10,623 bases of DNA. Source: Bacillota bacterium (GTDB lineage: Bacteria; Bacillota; Clostridia; DSM-8532). The notes below the pieces were generated by a model. The model was given only the letters and a program-made list of their open reading frames with translations. It made no database searches and was not told where the DNA came from. Below are positions 1 through 6,846 of the stretch, one piece after another. Where the stretch lies: assembly GCA_023446675.1 (NCBI GenBank), contig JAEXPO010000593.1, positions 1 through 10,623 of the forward strand, in the 5' to 3' direction. Position numbers and translations under genes: made by a program. The stretch's first letter is position 1. Every line of letters begins with the position of its first letter.

Positions 1-51
1 CAGTACAGCAAGGATGGGCTCGAAACACTTTTCGGAGGTGATGAGGTATGA
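1..51 (+). CDS. 3' end of an upstream gene, possibly the tail sheath (partial)
   Basis: Frame 1 is open from the first base and ends in TGA at 49-51, giving 16 residues that finish in FGGDEV. The stop overlaps the ATG of the tail tube gene in an ATGA arrangement, the same coupling seen at several other junctions here, which supports a real coding end. In P2- and PBSX-like tails the gene before the tube is the sheath, so that is the positional guess. The visible residues do not themselves identify a family, and frame 2 is also open over this short stretch. Confidence 0.5.
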   Translation, partial: QYSKDGLETLFGGDEV

Positions 52-575
52 AGCTGACAAATAAGACCATCCATTATAAGCTAAAAGTTGCTGATGCCAA
101 CGGAAGAATGAATGAAATTCCCAACAGCACTGATATCCAGCTTCCGGAGGTGGAGCAGTTGACGGATTCCATGAAGGGCGCCGGTATCATGGGTGAAATT
201 GATATGCCAATCATGGGGCAAATAGGAAGCATGACCTGCACCATCAATCTAAGGGCGGGAGGTGCGGAAGCGTCCGTGCTTATGCGTACCGGGCTGATAA
301 AGATTGAGGTTGTCTGGCTCAATGAGCTTATGGACAGCACCCAGGGAACCACAAGGATTCAGCAAAACAAGGTGTTTATGACGGCCCTCAATAAAAAGCA
401 TTCTGCCGGTAAAATTGAGATTGGGGCCGCCATGGACGGATCGGCAGAATTGGAAGTGCTGGTGTTCCGGCAGATAGTTGACGGCAAGGAAACACTTCAC
501 GTGGACAAGCTCAATTTTAAATATGTGGTCAATGGCGTTGACTACATGTCTGCAATCAGGGCCGCTCTTCAATGA
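48..575 (+). CDS. FII: Phage major tail tube protein (P2 gpFII family)
   Basis: This 175-residue protein should form the inner tube of a contractile tail, polymerising as stacked rings inside the sheath. Residues 32-68 hold the diagnostic core of P2 FII-type tube proteins: LPEVEQLTDSMKGAG, then a GEIDMP-like strand, then GQIGSMTCTINLR. The C-terminal VDKLNFKYVVNGVDYM is the usual closing strand of the family (D-x-L-x-F-x-Y-x-x-NGVDY). The length is typical. The ATG at 48 follows GGAGGTG at 34-40, a near-perfect ribosome binding site, and overlaps the previous stop by ATGA. The next gene is the tail chaperone, as expected. Tube protein is needed in many copies, and a hairpin at its stop codon may help separate its expression from the genes behind it. 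Confidence 0.9.
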   Translation: MKLTNKTIHYKLKVADANGRMNEIPNSTDIQLPEVEQLTDSMKGAGIMGEIDMPIMGQIGSMTCTINLRAGGAEASVLMRTGLIKIEVVWLNELMDSTQGTTRIQQNKVFMTALNKKHSAGKIEIGAAMDGSAELEVLVFRQIVDGKETLHVDKLNFKYVVNGVDYMSAIRAALQ

Positions 576-589
576 GCGGCTTATCTTTT
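561..589 (+). terminator. Terminator-like hairpin at the end of the tail tube gene
   Basis: GCCGCTC (561-567) pairs perfectly with GAGCGGC (574-580) around a 6-nt loop that holds most of the stop codon. The stem is directly followed by TTATCTTTT (581-589). The T-run is interrupted, so it would be a partial (leaky) intrinsic terminator or a 3'-end stabiliser rather than a full stop, because the tail genes behind it have no promoter that I can see. Confidence 0.45.
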
Positions 590-604
590 GGAGGATGAAG
601 GACT

Positions 605-922
605 ATGGAAAAGATTTTTAAACTGGCCAGACCTATAAGTATCAACAATGAAGAAGTACCGGAGCTTAAATATGATTTTGATGCATTAACGGCCGCAGAC
701 TTAAGAGCGGCTGGAACTGCCTATAAAAAAGAAGGCGGAATTATACAGGTTGCTGAACTGGATCCGGATTACCACCTTTTCATCTTTGCCCGGGCAGTGG
801 AAAAGGCTTCCTCGGAGCAGAACATTGACATGACGGACATTACCATGCGCTTGAGTGCCAGGGATACCACCCGGGCGGAGGCTCTGGTAAGGGATTTTTT
901 CTTCATCAATTCGGAGGTGTAA
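605..922 (+). CDS. E: Tail assembly chaperone, short form (P2 gpE-like)
   Basis: A 105-residue acidic protein in the chaperone slot between the tail tube and the tape measure. It resembles the phage tail assembly chaperone family (gpE/TAC_7 type): an N-terminal beta stretch, then ELKYDFDALTAADLR, then a helical C-terminal half. In this family the short form binds the tape measure and helps load tube protein. ATG 605 follows GGAGGATG at about 590-597. The gene ends in TAA at 920-922. At codons 97-99 (GAT TTT TTC) it contains a perfect T TTT TTC slippery heptamer, and the -1 frame stays open to 1089, so this is most likely only the unshifted product. Assignment rests on position, length and the frameshift signature more than on strong motifs. 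Confidence 0.8.
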   Translation: MEKIFKLARPISINNEEVPELKYDFDALTAADLRAAGTAYKKEGGIIQVAELDPDYHLFIFARAVEKASSEQNIDMTDITMRLSARDTTRAEALVRDFFFINSEV

Positions 923-1089
923 TCACCAGCGCCGATATGCAACGCTGTGCAGCCCGGATTACTCTCCGAACCTCCACGGGATACATGGAATGCATGGAGC
1001 TCCCCATTGGGGAGTTGTTGGAATTCTACAAGCTCACCGTGGAGGAGTGGAATGCTATGCAGCCGGAGGTGAAGAGTAATGGCCACTAA
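605..1089 (+). CDS. Tail assembly chaperone, -1 frameshift fusion (E+E'-like)
   Basis: The predicted long product shares the first 99 residues with the short chaperone, then shifts back one base at 895-901 and continues from 901 in the -1 frame for 62 residues to TAA at 1087-1089, about 161 residues in all. The added part contains MELPIGELLEFYKLTVEEWNA, a helical segment like those of other phage chaperone extensions. The extension has no convincing start of its own: its first ATG (937) lies about 20 nt from the nearest GGAGG. Its end overlaps the tape measure start by 11 nt. In tailed phages the extension recruits the tape measure while the common part binds tube subunits. The frameshift is inferred from sequence. 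Confidence 0.75.
895..970 (+). promoter_or_regulatory. Programmed -1 frameshift site: T TTT TTC heptamer plus downstream stem
   Basis: In the zero frame, codons GAT TTT TTC place the heptamer T TTT TTC at 895-901, which allows both tRNAs to slip one base back. After an 8-nt spacer, TTCGGAG (910-916) pairs perfectly with CTCCGAA (964-970). The loop contains an inner 5-bp hairpin, CAGCG (927-931) with CGCTG (943-947). A GGAGG at 877-881, 13 nt upstream, could act as an internal Shine-Dalgarno stimulator as known for dnaX. The zero-frame stop is at 920-922, just beyond the slip. Confidence 0.75.
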
Positions 1090-2878
1090 AAAAGAACTGA
1101 AAGCCCTTATTACACTGGCGGGAAAAATTGATCCTTCCCTGGCTAAAGCCCTGCAAAGCGCAAGCAAGATGAGTAAAAATACTCAACAGGCAATGGAGAA
1201 AGGGGCCAAAGCTGGTGCGACCGCTTATAATAATCTTGGCGGTGTTATATCCAAGGTGGCAAAGATAGCAGCCGGTGCTGCTATTATAAAGGGCATGATT
1301 GAGATCGGAAAGCAGGGTGTGGCACTGGCATCTGATTTGAATGAAGTTCAGAATGTGGTGGATACTACCTTTCAGGCAAATGCGGATTCCATAAATGCCT
1401 GGTCTAAAACCGCCCTTAAGCAATATGGGCTTAATGAATTGAGTGCTAAGAAGTTCACAAGCACAATGGGCGCCATGCTGAAGAGCTCCGGACTATCCTC
1501 AGAAAAACTGCTTACCATGGCTCAATCACTAAGCGGCCTTTCCGGGGATTTCGCAAGCTTCTACAATCTTGATCCGGAAGAGGCTTTTGAAAAGATTCGT
1601 TCGGGCATATCTGGAGAAGCGGAACCCCTAAAGCAGTTGGGCATTAATATGTCCGCAGCCAATTTGGAAGCCTATGCCCTTGCTCAGGGCATAAAAGTTC
1701 CATATGAGAAGATGGATGAGGCTTCCAAGATTATTTTGAGGCACAATTATTTGTTAAGCGTTACCAAAGATGCTCAGGGGGATTTTTCCAAGACCTCGGG
1801 AAGCTTTGCAAACCAACAAAAACTATTAAAGGAAAGCTTCAACCAAACCATTGCAACATTGGCACAGAAGCTCCTGCCCACTCTTACTGAGATAATGACA
1901 AAAGCAAACGCTTTTCTTCAAAGTGATACCATGGCCAAAATCATGGTTTCTGCAGAGACAGGCATACAAAAGGCCATTGACTTTTTGGGAAAGCTATACA
2001 GCACGGGTAAAAAGGTAGTGAGTTTTATCATCGAGCATCAAAACGTTTTTAAGCCCATTGCGGTGGGCATTGGTGCTCTTGCAGCAATAGTAATGGTACT
2101 TAGCACCGTATTATCCATAGCGACCGCTGTGACCACAGCTTTTTCTTTTGTCATGGCAATTCTTTCATCTCCCATTACGCTCATTGTCCTTGGTATTGCG
2201 GCGATAATTGCGGCAGGGTACTTGCTTATAAAGAATTGGGATGCCATTGCCAGCTTCTTTACAAACATTTGGCGAAATCATTTGCTTCCCGTATTTCAGG
2301 CAATTGGCTCCTTTTTTACAGGGCTTTGGGATGGCATAAAGCAAGGCTTTAAGGGATTTATAAACTTTTTAATTCGGGGATTGAATTTCTACATTAAAGG
2401 TATGAATTTATTAAGCTTTGATGTCCCGGATTGGGTTCCCCTTATTGGCGGAAAGAAATGGGGTTTTAATATCCCGGAAATTCCATTGCTTGCAAAGGGA
2501 GGCCGCATTACTAATACGGGAACGGCCATTGTAGGCGAAAAGGGGCCGGAGCTTCTAAAACTTCCCCGTGGAGCGGAAGTTTACAGTAATGCTGTTTACC
2601 AAAAAAGTATGGATTCTTATCGGAGCATGGAGAAGTATGCTGGGACAGAAAGACAGACTGGATTTACACCGGGCTCCACTCCAAAAGCCGGCGCCGATTT
2701 TAAAAAGTCCGAAGGTACCGGAAATACGTATGTCTTTAACTATTCACCTGTCATTCAAAGTGAAAGCGGGAATGAGAAAGCACAGCTTGAAAATGTATTA
2801 AAGCTGGACAGGGACCGTTTTGAGGAGCGGATGCGTCAATTCCTGCAAGACAGAGAGAGGGTGTCCTTCAGTGTCTGA
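1079..2878 (+). CDS. Tail tape measure protein
   Basis: This is the longest gene of the window (599 residues), in the slot right after the frameshifted chaperone. It sets tail length and forms the core of the tail tube. The first ~60 residues are helical and Lys/Ala-rich. Residues 80-280 match the conserved helical core of phage tape measure proteins, with stretches such as ASDLNEVQNVVDTTF, SGLSGDFASFYNLDPEEAF and SGEAEPLKQLGI. Residues 324-349 and 353-385 are two long hydrophobic segments. Residues 473-505 carry LAKGGRITNTGTAIVGEKGPE followed by LPRGAEVYS, the usual C-terminal signature in Bacillota phages. The last ~40 residues are charged and helical. ATG 1079 follows GGAGGTGA at 1065-1072. 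The protein is short for a tape measure, so the tail should be fairly short. Confidence 0.92.
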   Translation: MATKKELKALITLAGKIDPSLAKALQSASKMSKNTQQAMEKGAKAGATAYNNLGGVISKVAKIAAGAAIIKGMIEIGKQGVALASDLNEVQNVVDTTFQANADSINAWSKTALKQYGLNELSAKKFTSTMGAMLKSSGLSSEKLLTMAQSLSGLSGDFASFYNLDPEEAFEKIRSGISGEAEPLKQLGINMSAANLEAYALAQGIKVPYEKMDEASKIILRHNYLLSVTKDAQGDFSKTSGSFANQQKLLKESFNQTIATLAQKLLPTLTEIMTKANAFLQSDTMAKIMVSAETGIQKAIDFLGKLYSTGKKVVSFIIEHQNVFKPIAVGIGALAAIVMVLSTVLSIATAVTTAFSFVMAILSSPITLIVLGIAAIIAAGYLLIKNWDAIASFFTNIWRNHLLPVFQAIGSFFTGLWDGIKQGFKGFINFLIRGLNFYIKGMNLLSFDVPDWVPLIGGKKWGFNIPEIPLLAKGGRITNTGTAIVGEKGPELLKLPRGAEVYSNAVYQKSMDSYRSMEKYAGTERQTGFTPGSTPKAGADFKKSEGTGNTYVFNYSPVIQSESGNEKAQLENVLKLDRDRFEERMRQFLQDRERVSFSV

Positions 2879-3089
2879 AAAAACCTATATGTATGAAGCT
2901 TTGGCCGGTGACACCTGGGATGCCATAGCCCTTGATTTCTATAATTCTGAATTCTGTTCGGAGGTGTTGTTGGAGGCTAATCCAGATTACCGGTATGTTT
3001 TACTCTTTGCTGGTGGGGAAAAGCTAAAAATTCCACTTATAACCGTGGGAGCGGCTGAAAGTTTGCCTCCGTGGAAGCGTGGTGAATAG
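2871..3089 (+). CDS. X: Tail protein X (gpX, LysM-like)
   Basis: A 72-residue protein of the phage tail X family, a small LysM-like fold found at the tail tip or tube of P2- and PBSX-like tails. Visible family features are YEALAGDTWDAIALDFYNSEF near the start (the GDTWD-IA pattern), LLEANPDY in the middle and FAGGEKLKIPLI near the end. I chose GTG 2871 rather than an upstream ATG because GTG is preceded by AGAGGGTG with suitable spacing, overlaps the tape measure stop (2876-2878), and removes an N-terminal stretch with no family likeness. It is followed at 3091 by the hub gene gpD, the usual order. Confidence 0.85.
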   Translation: MSEKTYMYEALAGDTWDAIALDFYNSEFCSEVLLEANPDYRYVLLFAGGEKLKIPLITVGAAESLPPWKRGE

Positions 3090-3090
3090 C

Positions 3091-3999
3091 ATGCGGTTGT
3101 TCTACGAAAACACGGATATAACAGAAACCGTAAAAATTCACGAAGCCATTTTCTGGGACTGCATAGGGCATGAGGCTGACAGACTTAAGCTGGTCTTTTC
3201 AGATACGGAAGGACTATGGAGCAGTTGGAGGCCAGCCAAGGGGGACCGTCTCGTTCTCAAAGACAGCCATTTTAGCACAGGTGTCATGTATATAGACCAG
3301 ATTACAAAATACAGCGGCACTTATGCATTAGAGGCTGTATCCGTTCCACTGAGCGCCAGGAACAAGAAAACGCAAAGCTGGCAAAATATGAGGCTTTTCA
3401 GGCTTGCAGAAGACCTTTCTTCCAGGAACAGCTTGTCTTTAAAGGTATACGGAGCTCAGAACCATCTTTATGACAGCATAACCCAGTTTGAAGAGAGTGA
3501 CCTTGCCTTCCTAAATAGGGTGTGCTGCCGAGAGGGGTATGTACTAAAAGTAACGGACGGAAGTATTGTGCTTTATGATGAAAAACAACTGGAAGCCTCA
3601 CCTGCCACAGAGCTTGATTTGCAGAATGTAGGAGAGGATTACTTATTCACCCGGCAAACGGTGGGAATGTATTCAATCGGTATTGTTAAATACTTTTCTT
3701 TTTCCGGTGAATATACCGAATACCGGGCACAGGACAATGCAGTTACTTCCGGATGCATACTTGAAAGGGTGGAGCGGGTGAGCAGCCAGGCTGAAGCTGA
3801 AAGATGGGCAAAGGGCTATCTCTGGCACGCTAATAAAATGGAGTACCAGGGCTGTTTTAATATCCCCTTTGAATCTAGTTATTCGGCCGGAACAGTCCTT
3901 GGGATTACAGAACTATCCCCGTCAAAATATTTAATACATCGTATTACCCATGATTTCGTAAAACAGCGGAGTACGGTATATGTGAGGGGATGCAGATGA
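3091..3999 (+). CDS. D: Baseplate hub protein gpD (late control D family)
   Basis: A 302-residue protein that fits the gpD/gp27-like hub, which closes the tail tube at the baseplate and holds the spike. Indicators are the WRPAKGDRLVL segment near residue 45, a central beta-rich part with the pattern LYDSITQFEESDLAFLNRVC (family proteins show a similar -Q-x-x-E-SDLxFL-R-x-A/C-x-x-G motif), and the C-terminal pattern of strands ending in TVYVRGCR. Family position between gpX and the gpV-like gene agrees. The ATG at 3091 follows GGTGA at 3082-3086; an in-frame GTG at 3079 would add four residues and overlap gpX. The end overlaps the next gene as ATGA. Confidence 0.8.
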   Translation: MRLFYENTDITETVKIHEAIFWDCIGHEADRLKLVFSDTEGLWSSWRPAKGDRLVLKDSHFSTGVMYIDQITKYSGTYALEAVSVPLSARNKKTQSWQNMRLFRLAEDLSSRNSLSLKVYGAQNHLYDSITQFEESDLAFLNRVCCREGYVLKVTDGSIVLYDEKQLEASPATELDLQNVGEDYLFTRQTVGMYSIGIVKYFSFSGEYTEYRAQDNAVTSGCILERVERVSSQAEAERWAKGYLWHANKMEYQGCFNIPFESSYSAGTVLGITELSPSKYLIHRITHDFVKQRSTVYVRGCR

Positions 4000-4187
4000 T
4001 AAAAAAAGCAAAGGTTTCGGCTGTCCTGGATAATAGGGCGGCCGTTTTCTTTCCGGATTTAGACAATGGTGTGTCCGCTGAGCTGCCGGTACTGAGCCAT
4101 GTCCCGCTTTTGCATGCTGGGGATATGGTGCTGGTAGCCTTTTGTAGCAATGACTTCAACGATGCGGCCATTATAGGAAAGTTATAA
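3996..4187 (+). CDS. Small gpV-like baseplate spike protein (OB-fold only)
   Basis: A 63-residue protein that looks like the N-terminal OB-fold of phage baseplate assembly protein V/gp5. The pattern is KVSAVLDNRAAVFFPDLDNG, then VSAELPVLS, then HAGDMVLVAFCSNDFNDAAIIGKL; related proteins show A-x-V-x-F-PD-x-D-x-V-S-x-ELPV followed by GD-x-VL-x-F and a G-x-I-G end. There is no beta-helix or metal-binding tip after the OB-fold, so either this is a minimal spike or the tip is another protein. ATG 3996 was chosen over ATG 3990 because GAGGGG at 3983-3988 gives a 7-nt spacer only to 3996. It overlaps the gpD stop as ATGA. Confidence 0.65.
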   Translation: MIKKAKVSAVLDNRAAVFFPDLDNGVSAELPVLSHVPLLHAGDMVLVAFCSNDFNDAAIIGKL

Positions 4188-4202
4188 AAGGAGGCGAAGG
4201 CC

Positions 4203-4871
4203 TTGGCAATAGGTGTTTTTGGTTCAAAAACCTTTACCGTGTCGGGAAACCGCATATACACGCTCTCAAATATGTCTCTGGGAAAAGCTTTGAGTATTGA
4301 GAATATCGATGTTGCCGGAAATAAGCCAAGCACCTATATCAAAGGCATCGGCTTGGACAGCTTTTCCTGTGACATTATACTGGATAGCCGTTATGTAGAC
4401 GTTCAAAAGGAAATAGACGATTGGAGTGCTACATTGACGGCAAAAAAAGCGTATGCGTTTTCATTAGGGAAAAGCTTTCTCGGAAAAAACAAATGGCTTC
4501 TTAAGAGTATGGATATATCAAATACGGTGATGGATGGCAGCGGAATGCTCTTAAAAGCAGTTATTGCACTGAAATTTGAAGAGTATGTGCGGGAAGGCAA
4601 ACCTTCAACTTCGTCCAGTTCAGGAACTTCGGGAAGTACCAGTGCAGGATTAGTACCTACTGCCCTTGTAACAACTGTCAATAACGCGGGGACAGGAGCT
4701 GGCCGGAGTTCTGTCCTGAATAACTCAGGGCAAAGCACGGTAAGAACTGTGACCACTTCAACTGGAAGTACTGTCACAAAAGGCGGCGCCGGGCGAAGCT
4801 TTGCGGATAAAGCAGAAAAGAAGAGATTTAATCCGGAAGCCAAGGCTGCGCTTAATAGCGGCCTGATTTGA
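4203..4871 (+). CDS. gpU-like tail protein with Ser/Thr/Gly-rich C-terminal tail
   Basis: A 222-residue protein. Residues 1-130 resemble P2 gpU-type tail completion proteins in layout: MAIGVFGSKTFTVS at the start, a loop with GNKPSTYIKGIGLDSF, a helix, then YAFSLGKSFLGKNKWLLKS and a last strand LKAVIALKFEEY. In that family the protein caps or terminates the tube. Residues 131-200 are very rich in Ser, Thr and Gly, likely a flexible linker, and residues 200-222 are charged and helical. The start is TTG 4203, eight bases after a perfect AAGGAGG (4188-4194); no ATG lies nearby. The unusual point is its place, after the hub and spike genes and before gp25. Assignment to gpU is by pattern, so moderate. 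Confidence 0.55.
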   Translation: MAIGVFGSKTFTVSGNRIYTLSNMSLGKALSIENIDVAGNKPSTYIKGIGLDSFSCDIILDSRYVDVQKEIDDWSATLTAKKAYAFSLGKSFLGKNKWLLKSMDISNTVMDGSGMLLKAVIALKFEEYVREGKPSTSSSSGTSGSTSAGLVPTALVTTVNNAGTGAGRSSVLNNSGQSTVRTVTTSTGSTVTKGGAGRSFADKAEKKRFNPEAKAALNSGLI

Positions 4872-4881
4872 GGTGTTGATT

Positions 4882-5184
4882 ATGGATATAACAGTTTCAA
4901 GCACAGGACAATCGTTAAATTGGGGAGCTAAAGGAATTGACCGTATTGTTCAGAATATTGTAAACCTCCTTAACACCTGCAGGTATGAAGTGGCTTTCGA
5001 CAGGACTATGGGCGTTAATACTTCCCTTTTGGATCTGCCGCTTTCCGAGGCCCAGGCCCGTATACCCTATGAAATAACGCAATACATAGAGGAAAATGAG
5101 CCCAGGGTTGAGGTTAAGGATGTTAATGTAACAGGTGTCAGCAAAGACGGAAATCTTGAAGTAGAGGTGGTGATTACCGTATGA
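4882..5184 (+). CDS. W: Baseplate wedge protein, gp25/gpW family
   Basis: A 100-residue protein of the gpW/gp25 family, a conserved wedge subunit that starts sheath assembly in contractile tails (TssE in type VI secretion). It shows the typical NWGAKGIDRIVQNIVNLLNT helix, then YEVAFDRTMGVNTSLLDLPL, and the conserved EPR motif in EENEPRVEVKDVNV near residue 77, followed by the final VEVVITV strand. ATG 4882 was chosen because GAGGTG at 4870-4875 lies 6 nt upstream; an in-frame GTG at 4873 falls inside that ribosome binding site. It ends at 5184, overlapping the gpJ start as ATGA. Confidence 0.88.
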   Translation: MDITVSSTGQSLNWGAKGIDRIVQNIVNLLNTCRYEVAFDRTMGVNTSLLDLPLSEAQARIPYEITQYIEENEPRVEVKDVNVTGVSKDGNLEVEVVITV

Positions 5185-6290
5185 GTGATGTTTCCCTGAT
5201 AGAGGTTAATAGTGAAGAGACAATAAGTGAGATAATTACGGCTTTTGAACAGGCCACCGGTGAAACGCTGTATCCTGGAGATGAACGGCGTATTTTTCTT
5301 ATGCAGCTTGCGCCAGTCCTTTTAGGAATAAAAAATAACATCAATTATGCTGCAAGACAAAATTTACTCCGATATGCCTCAGGTGAAATGCTGGATGCTA
5401 TAGGAGAACTCTATGGAACGAGCCGGCTGCCGGCTCAAAAGGCGCAGGTGACGGTTGAATTCTCTCTTTCCGCAGCCCAGGTAAACACCATAACCATCCC
5501 GGCCGGAACCAGAGTTACAGCGGATGGCATGGTTTATTTTGCCTTGTTACAGGCACTTTCTATCCCGGCAGGGCAGACCAAGGGAAGCTCCTTGGCGGAA
5601 GCTACGGAGGCAGGAAACGAGGGAAATAGTTATGTTTCCGGCCAAATAAAACTGCTGGTTGATCCGGTTCCCTATGTGGCGGGAGTAGTTAATATAAATT
5701 CCAGCTCCGGAGGTTCGGATGTTGAATCAGATGATAATTTCAGGGAAAGGATCCGGCAGGCGCCAGAGAGCTTTTCTGTGGCCGGTTCATCGGAAGCCTA
5801 TGCCTATTGGGCAAAAACCGCAGATGTTAACATAGCGGATATATCCGTTTCAAGCCCCTCTCCCGGGGTGGTTAATGTGGTGCCGCTCATGGAAGGAGGG
5901 GAGATGCCCACACAGGGCATTCTTGACAAAGTATCAGCTATAGTCAGCGCCAGAGATAAAAGGCCCCTTACAGACCAGGTGCAGGTTTTTGCACCGGAAC
6001 CGGTGCCCTATAATGTATTACTTACATATTTTATTCATAACTCACGGCAAACAGATGAGGTGAATATCCGAGAGGCCATTGAAGGTTCGGGCGGGGCTGT
6101 CGAACAATTTACCCTATGGCAAAAAGGTAAACTTGGCCGGGCTATCAACCCGGATGAGCTGCGTTACAAGCTTATGAGTTCGGGTGCTTTCCGGATAATC
6201 ATAAATGAGCCTTCATATGGAAGTATACCTGTGAACAAAGTTGCGGTTGCAAACCAGATAACGGTTAATTATGGAGGGATAGAATCATGA
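5181..6290 (+). CDS. J: Baseplate J protein (gpJ, gp6-like)
   Basis: A 369-residue member of the Baseplate_J family, which builds the outer ring of the baseplate with gpI and gp25. The centre (residues 177-238) carries the strong signature GGSDVESDDNFRERIRQAPE, FSVAGSSEAYAYWAKTAD and SPSPGVVNVVPL. Residues 100-112 show the TITIPAGTRVTADG motif, and residues 143-149 the AGNEGNS turn typical of the family. Length is typical. ATG 5181 has GAGGTGGTG at 5166-5174 and overlaps the gp25 stop. The TGA at 6288-6290 overlaps the gpI start. Two perfect GC-rich inverted repeats (5420-5436 and 5991-6006) lie inside the gene; neither is followed by a T-run. Confidence 0.95.
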   Translation: MSDVSLIEVNSEETISEIITAFEQATGETLYPGDERRIFLMQLAPVLLGIKNNINYAARQNLLRYASGEMLDAIGELYGTSRLPAQKAQVTVEFSLSAAQVNTITIPAGTRVTADGMVYFALLQALSIPAGQTKGSSLAEATEAGNEGNSYVSGQIKLLVDPVPYVAGVVNINSSSGGSDVESDDNFRERIRQAPESFSVAGSSEAYAYWAKTADVNIADISVSSPSPGVVNVVPLMEGGEMPTQGILDKVSAIVSARDKRPLTDQVQVFAPEPVPYNVLLTYFIHNSRQTDEVNIREAIEGSGGAVEQFTLWQKGKLGRAINPDELRYKLMSSGAFRIIINEPSYGSIPVNKVAVANQITVNYGGIES

Positions 6291-6844
6291 ATTTAAGTAA
6301 TCTTAATCTGTTGTCCCTGCAGACCGGCTATATGCAAAAGGACAAAACGACCAGTGGATTATGTTCTGCACTTCAACCACAACTTCTCCAGCTCATTCAG
6401 GATTCCGAGTTATGCAGCTTAATGGCCCGAATTGACCACCTGAATGAAAAACTACTGGATGAGCTGGCCTGGCAAATGCATGTGGATTTCTATACAGAAG
6501 TAACGCTTGAACAGAAAAGGGAGCTTGTAAAAACTGCCTTGATTATTCACAAGACCAAAGGAACGCCTTATGCTGTGGAAACACTGATTACTGCGGTGTT
6601 CGGTGATGGAGAGGTTCAAGAGTGGTTTGAATATGACGGTGAGCCATACACCTTTAAAGTACTTACCAGCAATGCATCGGTTACATCTGAGCAGGCCAGC
6701 CTTTTTCTAAAGGCGCTGGACTCTGTTAAGAATGCCAGGTCTCACTTGCAGGAAATCATTGTTGCCCTGACCGGTGAGATGTCTGCCTACTTCGGAGGTG
6801 TGGTGCAAACCGGTGATTTTATTACGGCAGAACAGGTGGGATAA
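6287..6844 (+). CDS. I: Baseplate protein gpI (Tail_P2_I family)
   Basis: A 185-residue protein of the P2 gpI family, which joins gpJ at the baseplate rim and links it to the tail fibre. Visible motifs are LDELAWQMHVDFY (residues 57-69), KRELVKTALIIHKTKGTPYA (77-96) and VFGDGEVQEWFEYDGEPYTF (104-123); the H-x-x-KGT-x-x-A-x-E and E-W-x-EY-x-G-x-PY-F patterns are diagnostic. ATG 6287 overlaps the gpJ stop (ATGA) and follows GGAGGGAT at 6273-6280. Only two bases separate its stop from the gpH-like gene. Confidence 0.92.
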   Translation: MNLSNLNLLSLQTGYMQKDKTTSGLCSALQPQLLQLIQDSELCSLMARIDHLNEKLLDELAWQMHVDFYTEVTLEQKRELVKTALIIHKTKGTPYAVETLITAVFGDGEVQEWFEYDGEPYTFKVLTSNASVTSEQASLFLKALDSVKNARSHLQEIIVALTGEMSAYFGGVVQTGDFITAEQVG

Positions 6845-6846
6845 GC

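Noticed and set aside
769..1167. A 132-codon - strand frame across the chaperone and its extension
   Set aside because: No domain or ribosome binding site of note; the + strand here is explained by the chaperone, its -1 extension and the tape measure start.
31..6800. The 10-mer TTCGGAGGTG occurs at 31-40, 910-919, 2957-2966 and 6791-6800
   Set aside because: Two copies lie at gene ends where GGAGGTG resembles a ribosome binding site, and the others code for unrelated residues; no regular spacing or flanking similarity was found, so it is probably chance plus translation signals.
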